DNA from: Cheilinus undulatus
Lineage: Eukaryota > Chordata > Actinopteri > Labriformes > Labridae
Length of the DNA stretch: 64,000 nt
Assembly (NCBI RefSeq): GCF_018320785.1
Contig: NC_054882.1
Span: 28,524,719 to 28,588,718 of the forward strand
Reading direction: 5' to 3'
Of this stretch, positions 35,201 through 50,200 are shown piece by piece. Numbering within the stretch: position 1 is the stretch's first letter; each line of letters starts with the position of its first letter. Made by a program: the position numbers and the translations under genes. The notes beneath the pieces are model-generated. The model ran no database searches. It was given only the letters and a program-made list of their open reading frames with translations, and was not told the DNA's origin.

Positions 35201-38200
35201 TACATTTAAAACAGTAGTCCATCATTGTCGTATCATGGATGGATTTCACATAACAATGATGATAATGATAATAATAAGCTGTTTCCTCCTGATTAGCTCT
35301 ATGAGCAATCCCTGAATGCTTTGCAAGTTGCTTGTAGCGTGAACCAGGAAGTTCAGTTCAAGAACTTTTCTTTATATGACATTCATTCATGACAATACAC
35401 TGTAGCTTAACATACTGTAAAAACACTTTAGGGGTGCAGTTTTTACTGAACAGAGTCCTAAATTCAAAACAAATGAGTAATGGAGCCAAGCAGTACATTA
35501 CATACTATGTGTTAAAGTTAAATAGATTGTCTCTACGGTGAAATAATTACGATCAAGATGTTGATTCTGTAAGCTCCTTAATGGAAATTGACATAATGTG
35601 CTGGTATCAAGCTAACAAACTTAGACATACATCCTTGTTTTACTGTGGGAAGTTGGAGAATAATGCACCAGGTGCCACTATGAACAGGTGACGCTCTATC
35701 AACTTATCCAAAATAATGTAGCATTAAGTCTTCAAATGTCATTTGTGAGGCTACAGCAGTGAGCTATCAAAGTAAGATATTTAAAGCCTGTTTCAAAGAT
35801 ACAGACTTAAAATGTTGCGTGCTTTTAAGCATTGGCTACACAAATGTGACTACCCACTGATGCAGGGCTTCCCCCATTGGTCTACCACTACTCATGATAA
35901 CTAACTCTGTAAATCTTAATGTCATGACAACATTTTAGTGTAATTACTCCTGAAATTCAGGTCAGAGTCTTACCATGTGGCTCTGCTGTGACTGTGTGGC
36001 TCCGTACATAGTGATGCCATTGGTTGGTGGTGCCAGCTGCGGTGAATCTGATTGGACGTAGCCCCGCCTGTCAATGAGACTAACCAGAGAGAAACAAAGA
36101 AAGGGGACAACATTGTATGTGGGGCATTCACTCACAAATGTTAAACAGTAAATGGCACAAACAGATTAAATACAGTAGAGCAGTTTAATCAAATTGATTG
36201 TCTGGAGTACTGAAGCTTAAACACACAGTGTGGAAATGAAACAGAACTGACAGCTAGAGTAAGCTGAATCTACAGATGACCTTGTGTGTCACTGGTACCC
36301 ATCTGTTAACGACACAAGTGTGTAAAATTATGTGTGCTTAATTGGGTGAGCATTTGCCCCCTAACATTTAAGTCTTGACATTAAAATCGTCCAAAAACAC
36401 TCTCTCACATCAACACAAACACTGCAAATAAATCGGTGAGGTCCCACAGGGAAGTAGTGGAGTGAATTATTGTGAACACAGCAGAACTCTGACACAGCTG
36501 GTTAGATGACAACCTGCTGAACTCATGTAATGTATGGGTGCACATGTGTGGTCACAGGCCAGCTGTATGTGCTAATGGTTATGTATCTGACACAGAGCAG
36601 CCTCCACCACACACATACACACAGCAGCAGTGTTAACACCACAGAAGAGATAAACATTCAACACAGAGTGCATTGACTGTTTGTTCCAGAGGGACCGAGC
36701 TGGATTCAGGTGGAAATGTTTTGCTGGAATCACACAGACAAACTGCAGGGACCTTTAGCATTAGCTTGTGTTACTGGTAATGAATACTGAAACGTCTGCA
36801 AATGCAGCCAGGAGGAAATGAGCATTAAAAAAAGATGATGCATTAGAAAATGTGAGTCAATGTCTCGGCAGGGAATAGAATGCAAGAGGCTTTTGTCTTT
36901 GTGCGTGTTTGTGGGGGAGAGAGGAAGCATTGCATGCATAGTTAAAGGCTGAGGTGAAACATTCCTTTATTTTTACTAGTGAACCCAGCTTAACAACGCC
37001 TGTGGTCAGCCACAAACACACACATGCCCAGATGGCAGCCACCTGTGCACTGAGGACTCTCCTTTGCCACCCACTGGAACCATTATTGGTGACTTATGGC
37101 TTGTGATGGCCACATACATGGGCAGAGTGTAGCCAGAAGCCACTATTATGACTCTGCCTTGTGTTTCTCTATCTACAGAATGTATGTATTTAGTCACTAC
37201 AGAAGGAAATGGATGCATGTGCCTGTATGTTTTCTGTCTCTCTGTTCATACTTGTGTTTAAGTAAGAGCAAAGCAAAAAGGTAAAGCTAGGTTATGTGTG
37301 ATGCCTTATAATGTCACCGAGACAGCCATATCCTCTAAGTAGGACAGTGGTCAGTAAAGATAAGAGCAGATAGTGGGTATCTGGCTCCAGCACGAACATA
37401 TTTCTAACCATGACGAAAGAAAAAAGGAGCTGTTTGATGACGAAAGAAAAAAGAGCTGCAGTTTCATGGATGAAATACCGTTTCCTAAAATATGCTTAAG
37501 TAAAGTATCTGACAGGAAACATGCAATATATACTGACTTAAAAGTCATACCATAAGCATTGAAGGTAACTGTGACAGCTGGCGTATGTTTCCATTAGATC
37601 ACATGTACAGCTCAAGTGTAAAAAGTAATATATGAAGCAAACTTTGATCTTGGATTTGGTTAAAGTGGCTTGAAATCCTTTCCACTTCAGCAGAATCTCA
37701 GTAGCGGAGCAGAGAGAGAAGGCTGCAAGGAGAACCATATCACACAGCTCTCCATCTGAAGGAAATCGAGTGAACTGTTCCATTTCCACTTAAGCAAAAT
37801 GTTTTTTTGGGGACTGTGTGGATTGGGGAGGAGGTAGCAGGATGATTTTAAAGTAAAAACTTCAGGATGAGTTCACTTAGTTTGTTTTCACACCTGATAG
37901 CCCAGGGGACTTGGTTCGGGGCTCAAAATGCAGCATTGTTGAACTTTCATGTGATTTGGTTACACTGCACTTGTCCAAACAAACCAAACAATCTGTATAA
38001 CATCAAGCAGTTGTATGTTTGTGGCATTGTCATCTAAAAAAACCCAGCGGTGACGAAGAAAAGACGACGTAGGAGAAGAAAACAGAAATCCATCTCTAGC
38101 AAGCAAGCAAGCAAGCAAGCTATGCAGCGAGCTGTCCAGAATGACGCTCTTTGCATGAGACGAATGAATCAATACTGAAGAAGAAGGCGAGCAAAAGTGA

Positions 38201-41200
38201 AAGCAAGAGACTGTGACGCTGGTTACCCAGATGCAGAGCAAGGTACGGACAAGTATTTGAGTGACATAAATACATCAGTAAATCATTACCCTGTTAATCC
38301 TGCTTTTGGTTCACAAGTTGGTCCCTGTTGTTTTCACACCTCAAAAGATCCACACCAGGGTTCACTTGGGGTCTTTTCACATCTGAATGTCCAGACCAAG
38401 GTTTGTGTTTTTGTTACATTGTATACATTTGGTTGGTTTAGGTTGGTTTTGGTTTCCCACTGTAATTATTCATCGACTACGTGGGTTCCATGTCTCCATA
38501 GTATACAGCACGTTGATTTATTACTATCAACAACACCAACTTGAAGAGCAGTACATAAGACTAAACCAAGTTCGCCTTATGAGCTTCCTCATTAGACATC
38601 AACTTTATTGATGTAGACAGGAAGAGAAGACAGTATGCATCCTGTGATACATGGCAACACTGACTTAGGAGAGAAGGTGAGTTGTGTGATTAGTAGAAGC
38701 ACCACTTTTTCACAGAGTATTGCACACCTTCATATAATTTACTGCTGCCGCAGTTTCTTTACCTTCAGGTGGCGCTGTTCTCCCGTCATTTCATATCCGC
38801 TCTCTTCCATCCTCTCAGAAAACAGTTGGAAAGTTTCCATATTATATGTGGGTTTTTTCCCATTTGGACCCTATAACATTGTCTCCTCTTCTCCTCACGT
38901 GCTTCCCTGGTCTGAAGGTCTGAACCTTTCAAAACAATGCTCTACCACTTGGTTTGAACCGTACTGTGGTTCAGGTGTGGACCAAGATCACCTCCTCTAG
39001 CCAGACCAAAGTCTGGTGGTTTGGTCTGGATCATGGTCCTGGGGAGGTTTCCCAACTAACATTTTCGTTTGGATCAAACTAAAAAGTCAGAAAGTCCAGA
39101 CCGAACCATGTAGGTGTGACAGCACCCTTAGAAGTGAACCAAGGCCTCTGTTTTTAAGTGAACGAGAGTCCGCTCTAAAGTTCCCCTGAGCTTTCCTACC
39201 CTTTCAAATGAACTAGGCTATCCAAGGAAACGGACCAGAGTTTGTTTGGAGCGGACCAAACAGCTCTGGCGTGAATGCGACCTTAGACTAGAGAATAAGC
39301 AAAGTAACATTTCATCACATGGGCTTCTGGAAATACAAAAAAACTGCTCATAAAAAAGTCATGCACACTTCGCATATGTCATACCTGGGTGGTAGGGGTC
39401 CACATAGTGCTGCGCAGCAGTTGGTGAGTATATTGCCGTAGCTGTATGGGTTATAGTTGTCTTTCCCTCTTTTAGAAGACCACGACCCTTTTATCTGGGG
39501 AAGACCACACAACATCAGTGCAAGTTTCAGAGAGATAGACAAAAAAACTCAAGTCTCACAGGAAAAAAATAAGATTTCTGTGTATCAGAGGCTATGATTA
39601 CATATTTCCTCTAATGAACTATATGAAATATTTATGACCCGCAGGAGGGGATTAAACCTTCAGTGTTGGCATTATCAGCATCCACTCAACCAAATAAGAA
39701 CATTAGTAACAGATATGAGACGGAGAGCATTTACATGCTTTTGCATCTATTATAGTGTGTAAGGTCCGGCTTAAAAAAGGTATAAAAGAATAATTACAAA
39801 AAAGTAATTGAATTGAAGGCCCCTTTGACCTAAAGTTTCCAAAACTTTAGATTATTTAACACATTTTTCATACTGTGCATTTTAAACTATACGCAGGGTC
39901 CAACATTAATGGTTGCCCGAATGCCCAGGGCAATTTCAAAAAGCTGACGGGCAAGCAAAACTTGTGAGGACTTGCTCAATCAGGCAAGCATGACTCTGGG
40001 CTTTTCTATTCATTAATTTTATTATTTTCCTCTCTTGTTTCTGTTACTACAGAGCCCTCGAGTAGCTAGATGCAGTGTGTCGCTGCCTCCATTGGCTGAG
40101 CGGGTCTGCCGACGTGCAGACAGCTGCACAAACTTTAACTAAAAACATTTATGAAGGTAAACACTGTCATCAGTAACGATTCATGGTAGATCACATCAAT
40201 AAATCTGTTACCCACATAAGGAAGACAGGCTTTAACTTCCAAATTTAAACTTTTATTATTTTAAATCTGTATTTTATTACCATTGGATGCGCTCTACAGA
40301 GGAGCATATGTAAGAGAAGAGAGCAGAGGAAGTCCACCGGTGGTGCGTCTCTTCAGTAAGCTCATTCATTGAGGTGTGCTGTCGTGTTTGTCGTGTCTGA
40401 AGCTTCCCATTTCCTCGTTTTAACTTTTTCTCCAACAACATCCTGCCAATACTCTCTCATGCCCAGATATTGTGACAATTATGTCGATGCCCATCATCAA
40501 TGAGAATAGCTTACACGGATCACAGATCACACATGGACATAGTGTCATATCTGGTCAAAGTTGTTCAAACGTGGGTATTTTATTCGATCTTTAATGCACT
40601 AATGATCAGAAATATTGTCAAAAGAGCAGAAATATAAAACCAAAGCTCCAAAATGAGGCAGGGTGAAATGATGTGTCTGGAGAGCTGCAGGTGTGAGGCA
40701 GGGCTGGTTTTAGTCATTTGGAGGCCCAGGGCAAAGACCAATATGAGACCCCTCCTCCTTATACTAAAGGATTAATAGTGAGTGGAAAAAAAATAGAAAG
40801 CATCTCTTTTATGTTTATAAAGTCACAGAACTCCAGTAAATGCCCCAATGTGAGATATAAATACCCAAATACATCATTTTCTTTAAAAAGCATCTCAGAG
40901 CTCAAACTCAGCTCATTCTAACATCTGAAAAAAACTTTAGGCCAGGTGGAACTTTCATAACGCTGGTGGTGGGCCAAAGACTGGTATCTCCAAAGTGATC
41001 ACTTTTCAGGGAATGAAAAATGTATAATTCATAAAAATGATATAAATATGATTTATATAAAAAAAAATTAAAATCATAAAAAATTGAGATACAAGGTTTT
41101 AGTCTGATGTTAGTGATAAATAAAATAAATATATGGTCATTATCAGCGACATATTGGTTCTTCTGACTCTATAGACATTTGTATCCCATTTAACCTCACA

Positions 41201-44200
41201 GTTATCCCATTAACCTCCTCACAGTTACAGGGTAGAACTGTGAAATAGCACTTTAAAGGGGCACTATGTCGTTTTGGGGAAGACATTTTTAATCAAACAA
41301 GAAAAATCTTACTTGGTTGATTTTCACGCGTCAGCAAAATGTCTCCAGTTTCATGATAAATAAACCAAATAAAAACAGAAGAAAAGCACCATTTTATACT
41401 TGGTGCATATGTAGCAGACCCCACCACCTCTCTAGTGTCAGTGTTTTGCTGACCTCATTTTCCTCTGAGAATAGTTGGTTTCATCAGTTACGAAAAAAAT
41501 ATTTTGAGTTTGTGTTATTACCTATTTGTATTGTAAATATGAAATTCCTGAGTTTGAATTTCTTCGGAAAACAACTTGGTGCAGCTTTCACTTTGCACTG
41601 ATCTGTACAAAGTTAAATATAATTTTCAGTGGGCTAACACATAGCTAATAAATACAGTTTTCTTAAGAGAGAAGTGTTGTGTATTGCTTTCCACAGTCGA
41701 CAGGCACTGGATTTTAGTTCTAAATATGTTGTGAGCAAAATGTATGCACTTGACAGCCAGAAAAAGTACCTCCTGGACAGGGCAAGTAGGAATTTAGATG
41801 GGGCAAGTAGATTTGGGAAGCACTTGCCCTGAAGGGCAAGTAGGCAAACACCTTAATGTCGGACCCTGTATACGTGTTATTTTAACATTCAAAATACCAA
41901 AGTTTTGTAGTAAAAGCAGACACATTCATATTTTCAACCCAAAAGTTGGCAGGGAGAGCAAGAGACAGTGTGCAGCGATGGGCAATCAAATGAGAGCAAG
42001 TGCTGGTGACCTGTTGCTAAAACAGAGTGGTGATATGGAGATAGATGTTATTTTCTGATTGTTTCACAGCAGTTACACTCAAAAGACGTGGTAACACATC
42101 AACACTTCTGCACAGACATGAAGGAAGATTCAGGGTTTTGCACGGATGCTGATTCTGCTCTGCCTTCCATCACAGCCTCTATCTTCACTAACTGTTTAAT
42201 TCACCAGTCAATGAATACGGTCGATTAAGTCCTGTTAGAGAGCTAAGTAGAGAGACAGCAATGTCTCCTGATCCCTAGAAGTTTTCCTTCACATCCTGAC
42301 CTGCAGACCGATGTCAGCCTCAAAGCCCTGCACAAACACTGATGTTCATAAAATGACCTACACATTAACTAGTATCTTATCAAAAAAATCTGGTACCCCA
42401 CTTTGACTCCAAATATAGTCAAGAAATAAGAAATAAAAAGCATGTGGTATTATATGGTTTGTCCTATTGCTATACCAAAATACTAAACATTCTGGTTATT
42501 TTTATCCCAATGGTACAGATTTTCAGTTGGGATTTGTTTTTACAAAGTATTTGTAAAAAAAGCACTAAAATTCTATTTTAGGTTATGTAATTGTATCTTG
42601 AGAAAGCCTCACCTCTTTATCAGATACTGAACCAAAGCCTTCATGATAGCTCTTATCAATGCAGAAAAATAAGGTATGTTTGATTGGTAAATGAGCGCAT
42701 ACAGTAGTTCAAATGATTAACAATGGAAACATCAATGTCTATATTTGGTGTTGCAGTTTGAGAAAGCTGGCATGTGCTAAAGCAAGGCTCTATGCTTTAC
42801 TTAGAAGAGTAATGATTGCATTAAAGGAACTTCATATGAGGGATGCTGATGTCTGCCAAGTGTGTTTTTTTCATACTCACATCTTCATTGGTCGTCTGGT
42901 TCGAGCTGATTAGGTAAGTATGGAAGCCTGAAAGGCCCACTATTGACCAAACAGAGAAGAAACACACCACCACCTCCAGCACAGTGATGCAATTAAGTCA
43001 AGGCAGACTCACTCATTTTGAACAGTTTTGAATTAATTTATCCTTTAGTTCAGTGGTTCTCAACTGGTGGGTCAGGACCCAAAAGTGAAACTCTTTGCAG
43101 TGGGTCCCGAATGTGTACCATGAAAAATATGTTGCAAAAAGTCTGTGCATGGAAGTCCGATGAAGATATGCAGTGAAGACAATCACGTCTATTTTTCAGG
43201 TTTTCCTATAATAACAAGTAGATTTGAGGAATGTGTGTTGTTAAATGGATTAATTTGGGTGTCAAATTAGCCAGCAAAATCTCTGTCTGTCTGTTTTGTT
43301 CCATTTTGAACCCAAATGGTATTATTTCTCATTGAAAAGGTTTAAATGATACGATATTCCTTTATCAGTGCCGCAGTGGTTGGAATTTTTTTGGGTCTCT
43401 TCAGGAGGTAGCAGTGGGTCCTGATCCCCGACCACTTGAGAACCACTGCTTTAGTTTATTAAAAAGGTAAAAAAAAAAAAAAAAGCCGTACAGACAAAAA
43501 CCCATGCATAGCCTCAGTCAGAAAATATGGTACAAGCTCTAACAGCTAGCATATTGACCTACAGCCTCAGGCCTGTCCTCCGCTTGCCAATAGTTCCTAG
43601 TTACCAGTTCATTTGGCCGGCAATGCAGAACACTGCTCATTTTCTCTGCTCCATATAAAGCACAAACACTCACACTGTCCTACATGAATCGCTGGGCGTT
43701 TATCAAAATAAACTACAGAGACTCATGACTGTATCTTAGTATGCTCTTTCTAAGAGAATGTTTTATTAATAAAATAAAACACTACAGATGCACTGTGTAG
43801 CACAGATACGCTCCTGAAGGTATATTTAAAGTAAACTACATGGAGGGCCAGTTCAACAATAGTTGCTTAACACTGTGTACCATTCTGATGAACTTTACTG
43901 TAAAAAACAGCTAATTAACATCACATCCCCTTTGCTCACTTCTTTTCTCCCTCTTCAAAACTCTTCCCCTTTAGCAAGGACAAAACATGTCATCATTCAC
44001 CGAGTACAAAGGACTGCTGCGATACTATCGACTGCAGCTCCCCATTATTAAGGTCCTGTAGGACACAGGCTGTTATCAGCTTGGCTTGGCACATTTCTCT
44101 TCCAGAGAAACAGTTATCTCACTTGGTCATAAAGAGAAGGGCAGAGAGAGGGACAGTGTTGTAGCCTGGTGCTCTCAACTAGATTTGTGGCTTAGAAGCA

Positions 44201-47200
44201 GCATTAAGAATCATTGAGATTTTATCATGTCAAACTTCTTGTCAATTCCAGACATTATTAGATCAATATTTACAGACTTGTTTTATTTATATACACTAAA
44301 GCAAAAAGCATCCTTGTTCTCTGAGAACTAAGGCTGTTATTTCAGAAGGTGTTGGATGAAAGGTGAAATAGATTTCACTCACTTCTCAGAAATAGTCTGT
44401 TGAGGTTGAGATATATTTAGAGTCTGACATCAGTGGAAATCTTCCTATCTTTACTGCCTGAAATTACTGCATGAAGCTAAGGACAAACGGTGTCAAACGA
44501 CACTTTAAGGCAATGTTAAATTAAAGAACTGACTTGCTTGAGTTGACCACAGTCCACATGATTGCCACTGATGTTGTGTTGAGACAATAAGCCGTCTTAC
44601 AGCTGCAGCTTAAGACGTCTCGCACACATTTGGCATCCGTCACACAAACAGACACGCCTGCACTCAATGTCAAATCTCGCTCACACAACATCTCTGTAGA
44701 AAGAGCAAAGTATGAGCCAGATGAAATCAAAGAGTGACTGAATCAACCGTCGCAGACAGATTGAGGAGTTGCCTTGCGTGCTGCATTAGCCTGGTGGAAC
44801 AGGACTAATCAAACACATCAGCTGTAAGCAGACTAGAAGAGCACAAAATGGCAGGAGCATTGCATGAAAACGCTTTGAGGAGGCATGTCATGGGAATGAA
44901 TTCTGACCTACATAATGAGCTACATGGAGCCTGGTTGTGCAAGTTAGTGTGGAACAAGTTTTAATACCACTACCCTGACTAAAGACAATGATTAATGAGA
45001 AGTATATGGAGACTGACACACAACAGCTATAATCATACTGAGCATAAACATTTATGACAACAGTAGCAAAAGACTGATGTGAGTCAAAGGATATCTGGCA
45101 GGACTGTTTTTTAGTGCATTAAGAAACCCACTTTGATTGGAGCCTGCAAAAGAAAGAGATTTTCAGTTAGACCAGAATACAATTGCTTTCATTGTTTCAC
45201 ACCTGCAATCACATCAGAATCACAAAACACCCACTAAATAGAACCTTGCAAAGCAGGTAGATCGGCTATATTCCTTGATGGTCGAAAGGCCAATCCAACT
45301 CGCAAAGCTTCAAGCTGAAAACGTATTTCCGGTAAAAGGACAAAATTTGCTGACTACAAGTCTGTAAACATGCAGCTGTTGAGGAGACTGGCATGGATGC
45401 AGCTATAGCGGCAGTTTTAATCTACCGGTCGGCTTCAATGATAGTCAAGACTTGACATTACAACAGCTGCTTCAGAGCTTGCATTATCTAGTTTACTCTG
45501 TGGCAGCAGCACAAGCCTACAATAGCTGTGATTACATGAGCATTTTTTTCACAATCACACTCAATATATTTAGATTGAGGATTTAAACTTCACTGTTCAC
45601 ATGGACACTAAAAGATGCAACCCCATTCAGATGTGTGCTCATGCATCATTCGGGGGGCGTCCACATTGGGGTGGCAGGGTATCAAAATAAGGGATCGATA
45701 TCTGTGTTGTAATTGAGTTCAGTAGGTATAGGATATGTTAGTACTGGTAACATTTTGATTCTCATCCCTAATAATGGAGCAGGAGCTGCTACTAGAAGCT
45801 GCCCTTCTGTTGCTGCATCTCATTCATGTTTTGTGCTTCTTAGGTGATGCACCATGCTTATTCTCTTACATGAGAAGCGGGTACTGGTCCACAAAGGCTT
45901 ACAGCAAATGAATTCAGAGAATGCAGACATGTTACTTTAATTACCATTTACAGAATAATGAAATTCTACCACTAAAGGACTGGATTTTAACACCTGCCAC
46001 ACTGAACAACTGCAACTGCTGTTAATTTCAAGTGTCATGAAGCTGATTTATCATCTCTGTACTGCACTTCTACTCTAAATCAGTAATGCGGACAGATTAT
46101 TAATCCACTTGGATGTTCCCCAACTTGGTTTGAATCCAAGTGGGAGACAACAAATCAAAGATTTCAACCATCAGTGGTGCTGCTTTGATATCTGAGAACA
46201 CGAGCCTCAAAAAGAGAACAGATTTGTTGTAAAAACATCAAAATATTACTATTCAGTGCTATAATTTTCTTTCTATTGTTTCTTTCCCATTGTGTCCCAC
46301 TTTTTTCTCTCAGTATAACATTGATCCAGTGAATGTCCTTAACATGCACACAAACTCACACACAAGCACACCCACTGATGGGGAGCCCAACAGTGCACTG
46401 CCGGCTCCCAGCTGGAAAGATGGTAACAAGCCAGAATGCTGCAGCTTTTCACAACGCCCACTTACAACCTGCTGGCTTGAAACACACCAACAACACAGCC
46501 AGGGGAGTGTTTTTCTGTGTGTACCAGAGCTCAGTGTATGTCCATTTTCCTGACCCTGAGGTACTTACGTAAAATGATGTGTGTGATGACGAAGGCGAAT
46601 ATGAAAATGGTGAGGAAGGAGAGGGAGAGGATGAACATGTAGAAGAAACGGTAGTTCCTTCTTCCCACGCAGTTTCCCACCCAGGGACAGTGGTGGTCAA
46701 AGCGTTCTGCATGGACGAAGAGAAAGACAGAGGAGGAGTTAGAGAAGATAGTTCTGGAAACATGGACACCTGCATGTCTTTTCTGTATACCACTATGCTG
46801 CTGTCACAGAAATCTCTAGTTTAGGGCTGGGTTTTAGTCTGGGAAGTGTTCTGGTTTTTGTTTGTAGTCAGGGTAGTCCTGGACAATTAAGTCCTAGCAG
46901 ACACTGATGTGGTCATAAAAACAACCATATGGAGAGGAAGACAAGGCAGAAAATTGTAATGGCATCCTGGCTCACATCAGTACCAGTAACGAGTCCCAAT
47001 TTATTTTTCTTTATTGTTGTGCAAGTTCAGTGAACAACATTTTCCAGGATAGAAATTTTAAACTGATCTCAAAACTGTTTTTTTTTTTGTTTTCAGTTTC
47101 AAAAAAAATTGGTGCTCAGTTAAGAAAAAGTTAAGAGATTAAAAACTTATTTTGGTATTTCAATATTTAGGTATTTTTGACAGTAGGTTGCATGAGGGTA

Positions 47201-50200
47201 CCTTGCAATAGTAGTAGCATTAGCCTCTAGTGATTTCAGTGAGCGCTGCCCCTTCAAACAGAACAAGCTTGGAGAAGCTAGGCTATACAGCGTAGCAAAA
47301 TTTTTGAGGCGTTTTATTTTTCACCCAGACAGCCTCTGTCTTGGCACTTTTTTGCAATGCAAGCTTCGGCTACCGGCTGCTTGCTCTTCCGCCTCAGCAG
47401 CTGTTGAACAGCTGTTTGTGTCTGAAGGCTTTGGCAGAGAAAACAAGTAACTAAGCTAAAACAGTACTAAAATAAGTGATTTTGATTCAAATGACAATGA
47501 CATGCTGCCTACTATCAATACAAGGGGATACTCCTATGGATGGAGACTCTGAATTAATGGAATTTCTGATCGAGGGCAGCGGCTCACAGATACCTACAGC
47601 CTGCATCACATCCCATCCAGAGTTCCCTGCCTTACTGAATGCCGCTGATTTACAGACCTTCTTCATCTTTCTGAAGATAAATTGGAAAAACTGACTCTGG
47701 TCAAGTTAATTTCTGTCACTTTATTCTTCTAATGGCTGATAACTAGACAAGCTACAGTCGGTACAATATGTTTACTTTATGAAAACACTGCGTCAGCTGT
47801 TGAAGTGGAAAACTTAGCTGGAATAACTAGATTTAGCTTATTCACTGAGGCAGGAAAGCACGTCGCTGGTAGCCTTTGGGGCCCATTAGTCACATGTGAA
47901 TCACCAAAAACAAAGAAGGTTTTTCATTTTGACAATAGTAGAGTAAAGCCAGAATAAAGCCTCTGTATAACTTACTATTTACAGTAAAACAGAGCCTCAC
48001 CAGAAATTTAAAATTGAACAAATTTAAACATTTTTTACAAATAAAGGATAAAAGGCACCACTTTCAATCATACAAAATTTCCTCTGTTCATTTGGAAAGC
48101 TTTCTGACCCCACGTTGGAAACCACTATTCTATCGGATTTAATAAAAAAAAGTATGACATACACTTTGTAAACATATCTGGTTTTGCATCACTGTTGATC
48201 TGGACATTTCAAATGGATTGTAAACAATGCTGTAAACAGAAAGAGGTGTTTTAATGCCAACAGTTGGCTACATTTAAAAATACTAAAAAGTTGGTTCCCA
48301 GAGGTGAGTTCCATGAATGCTACAACAGTGATATTCCTCCTGTCTGAATTCTTTGTCATCCATGTCATGTGCTCTAATTAAAGAATAAAGAATAGAAAAA
48401 ACTAAATTCAGAAGAGACTATATTGCACATGTGCACATGACATGATTAGCTTTCTTGTGTAGATTTTTTGATGACCAAACACTAAAGATAAAGTTTCACA
48501 AGCAAGGTTACTTCAATGTTTGTAAAATCCTCAAGCTTGGAGCTGTGGGAAACTGGGGCAAAAGGGAAGTGTCCCACTGGGCCTTGGCATAATAACATAC
48601 AAATTTTTCACATAGTCCAAACCAGCTATTTATATGAACTTGCTAATAAAAGTTGAAGGCTGTCCAGCATGACTGTGTATGGCTGAAAAATCCCCACCAT
48701 CACTGTGAGACTGTACAAGGTTGAGAGGGGGGAAGTAGCTCTTTTCTGGGTCAACAAATACAGTGTTGGAGTAAGACCTCAATTTAAGAATACTTTGAGC
48801 TGTTTGGGCAACTGGAAATGATAAAAAAAATGAGTGTGAAAAAAAGTATAAGTGCTGACTAGACTGCTATGCTCCTTTTAAAGAACAATAGGGTTTTTCC
48901 AACATGTCAATACTGACACAAGCTTGTTAGCCTCTTTGGCACTGTTTGTGCAGTGAACAAAAGTGTGACTGTGTTGCACATAAAAGCCTCATTCATCTGT
49001 AAATGACTGTGGCAAAGTAACTGAATGTCTGGAGATCAGTTAAAATGAATTAAATATATATCTGACTGCAGATGAGAAGTGATTAACTGCTCCATCAGTT
49101 TAATGTGAAAAGCTTTCAGATAGAAATTAGTCAGTTTCATGAAAGAAACTGCTAAAGTATTTGGTACTTTTCCCTGATTGCTTGAAGAGTCTCAGACTTC
49201 TTGTTAGTGGTTATTTAATCAGCCCTAATTCAACAGTCCTACAGTATATCTGACAGGAGACTACTTACTGTGCACAGTGGGATCAACATTACTAAGTAAT
49301 CACAGCAATTATTTGTTTAGTGAGGTGAATTGACCTGCTTTTGTCTTCATTAATCAATGCCTAGTCAACGGGAGTCTGGCTGTTTTCACACAGGCACTGA
49401 TAATTTTTGAGTGGCTGTTCGTGTTTGTCCCTTACAGCAGGAGTTCTCATCTATATGTAGAGAGAAAGTTACTTTTTGTCAAATCTTAGTTACACTCTAA
49501 CAAACAATGTTTTTTGTATGTTTACAAAAATGTGTGTACACTTCTCCTCATTATGACTTGACGAATTACTACTAATATATAACAGAAGTGGCAGCTAATT
49601 GCTAAGTAACATCATGATCCATCCAATGATGGTTTGATAAAACCACAAGCTGACATTGAAAAATAATCTAGTAATTTCTGATTAATATTTTATTCTTTTG
49701 CTGCAATTTCATTGTTTGCTTACATAGTCCTGTATTCCCCTCAAGAAGGTCACCAAGTTTCATCTTATCGGCTTTAATCTAGTTTAATTAGCATATTGTC
49801 AGAAATCAGAGCTGTATAAAAAAAACCCTAAAAAACCACATGACTCCATCATATTATGACAATTAACACAAAAACAGTGAGACTCTCCCATAATTCTGGA
49901 TTACATATGCTGGGTAGATAAAAGGAAGAGGAAGAAGACAAGTGGAGTCTATGTGCGAGTTTATGAGCGTGTATCATAACATTCTGTGCTTTAATAAGCA
50001 CAAAAGCTTCCTCTATCACTCCAAGAGGGATAACCCTTTTAAATAGGAAGTGACTCTACAATATTGCCCTGCATCCACCAGGGAGCCCCTATCCATTGTG
50101 ATTGCTGACTTATTTAAGAGCTTGTTAGCCCCCTGGTGTTTACAGAACCAGAGGTAGAGAAAAGAAGTTGAGACTGAGAGGGCAATTGTATCACTTTAAA

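Larger units (their letters stand above)
42984..45094 (-). other. U12-type AT-AC intron of zdhhc14
   Basis: Intron of 2111 bases that begins ATATCCTTTG and ends TGCATCAC. Using these ends restores the ZDHHC14 reading frame exactly (…NSPA-S-VLEVVVC…, phase 2), whereas no AG acceptor precedes the downstream exon in frame. The intron contains a hAT-type element (43051-43448) close to the branch site. Confidence 0.9.

Noticed and set aside
38098-38121. Regularly repeated GCAAGCAAGCAAG considered as a CRISPR-like or regulatory array
   Set aside because: A simple tetranucleotide microsatellite without spacers, in a vertebrate intron.
47476-47694. 72-codon frame considered as a missing zdhhc14 exon or separate gene
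   Set aside because: Wrong strand for zdhhc14, no similarity to DHHC proteins, no convincing splice sites and no known domain.
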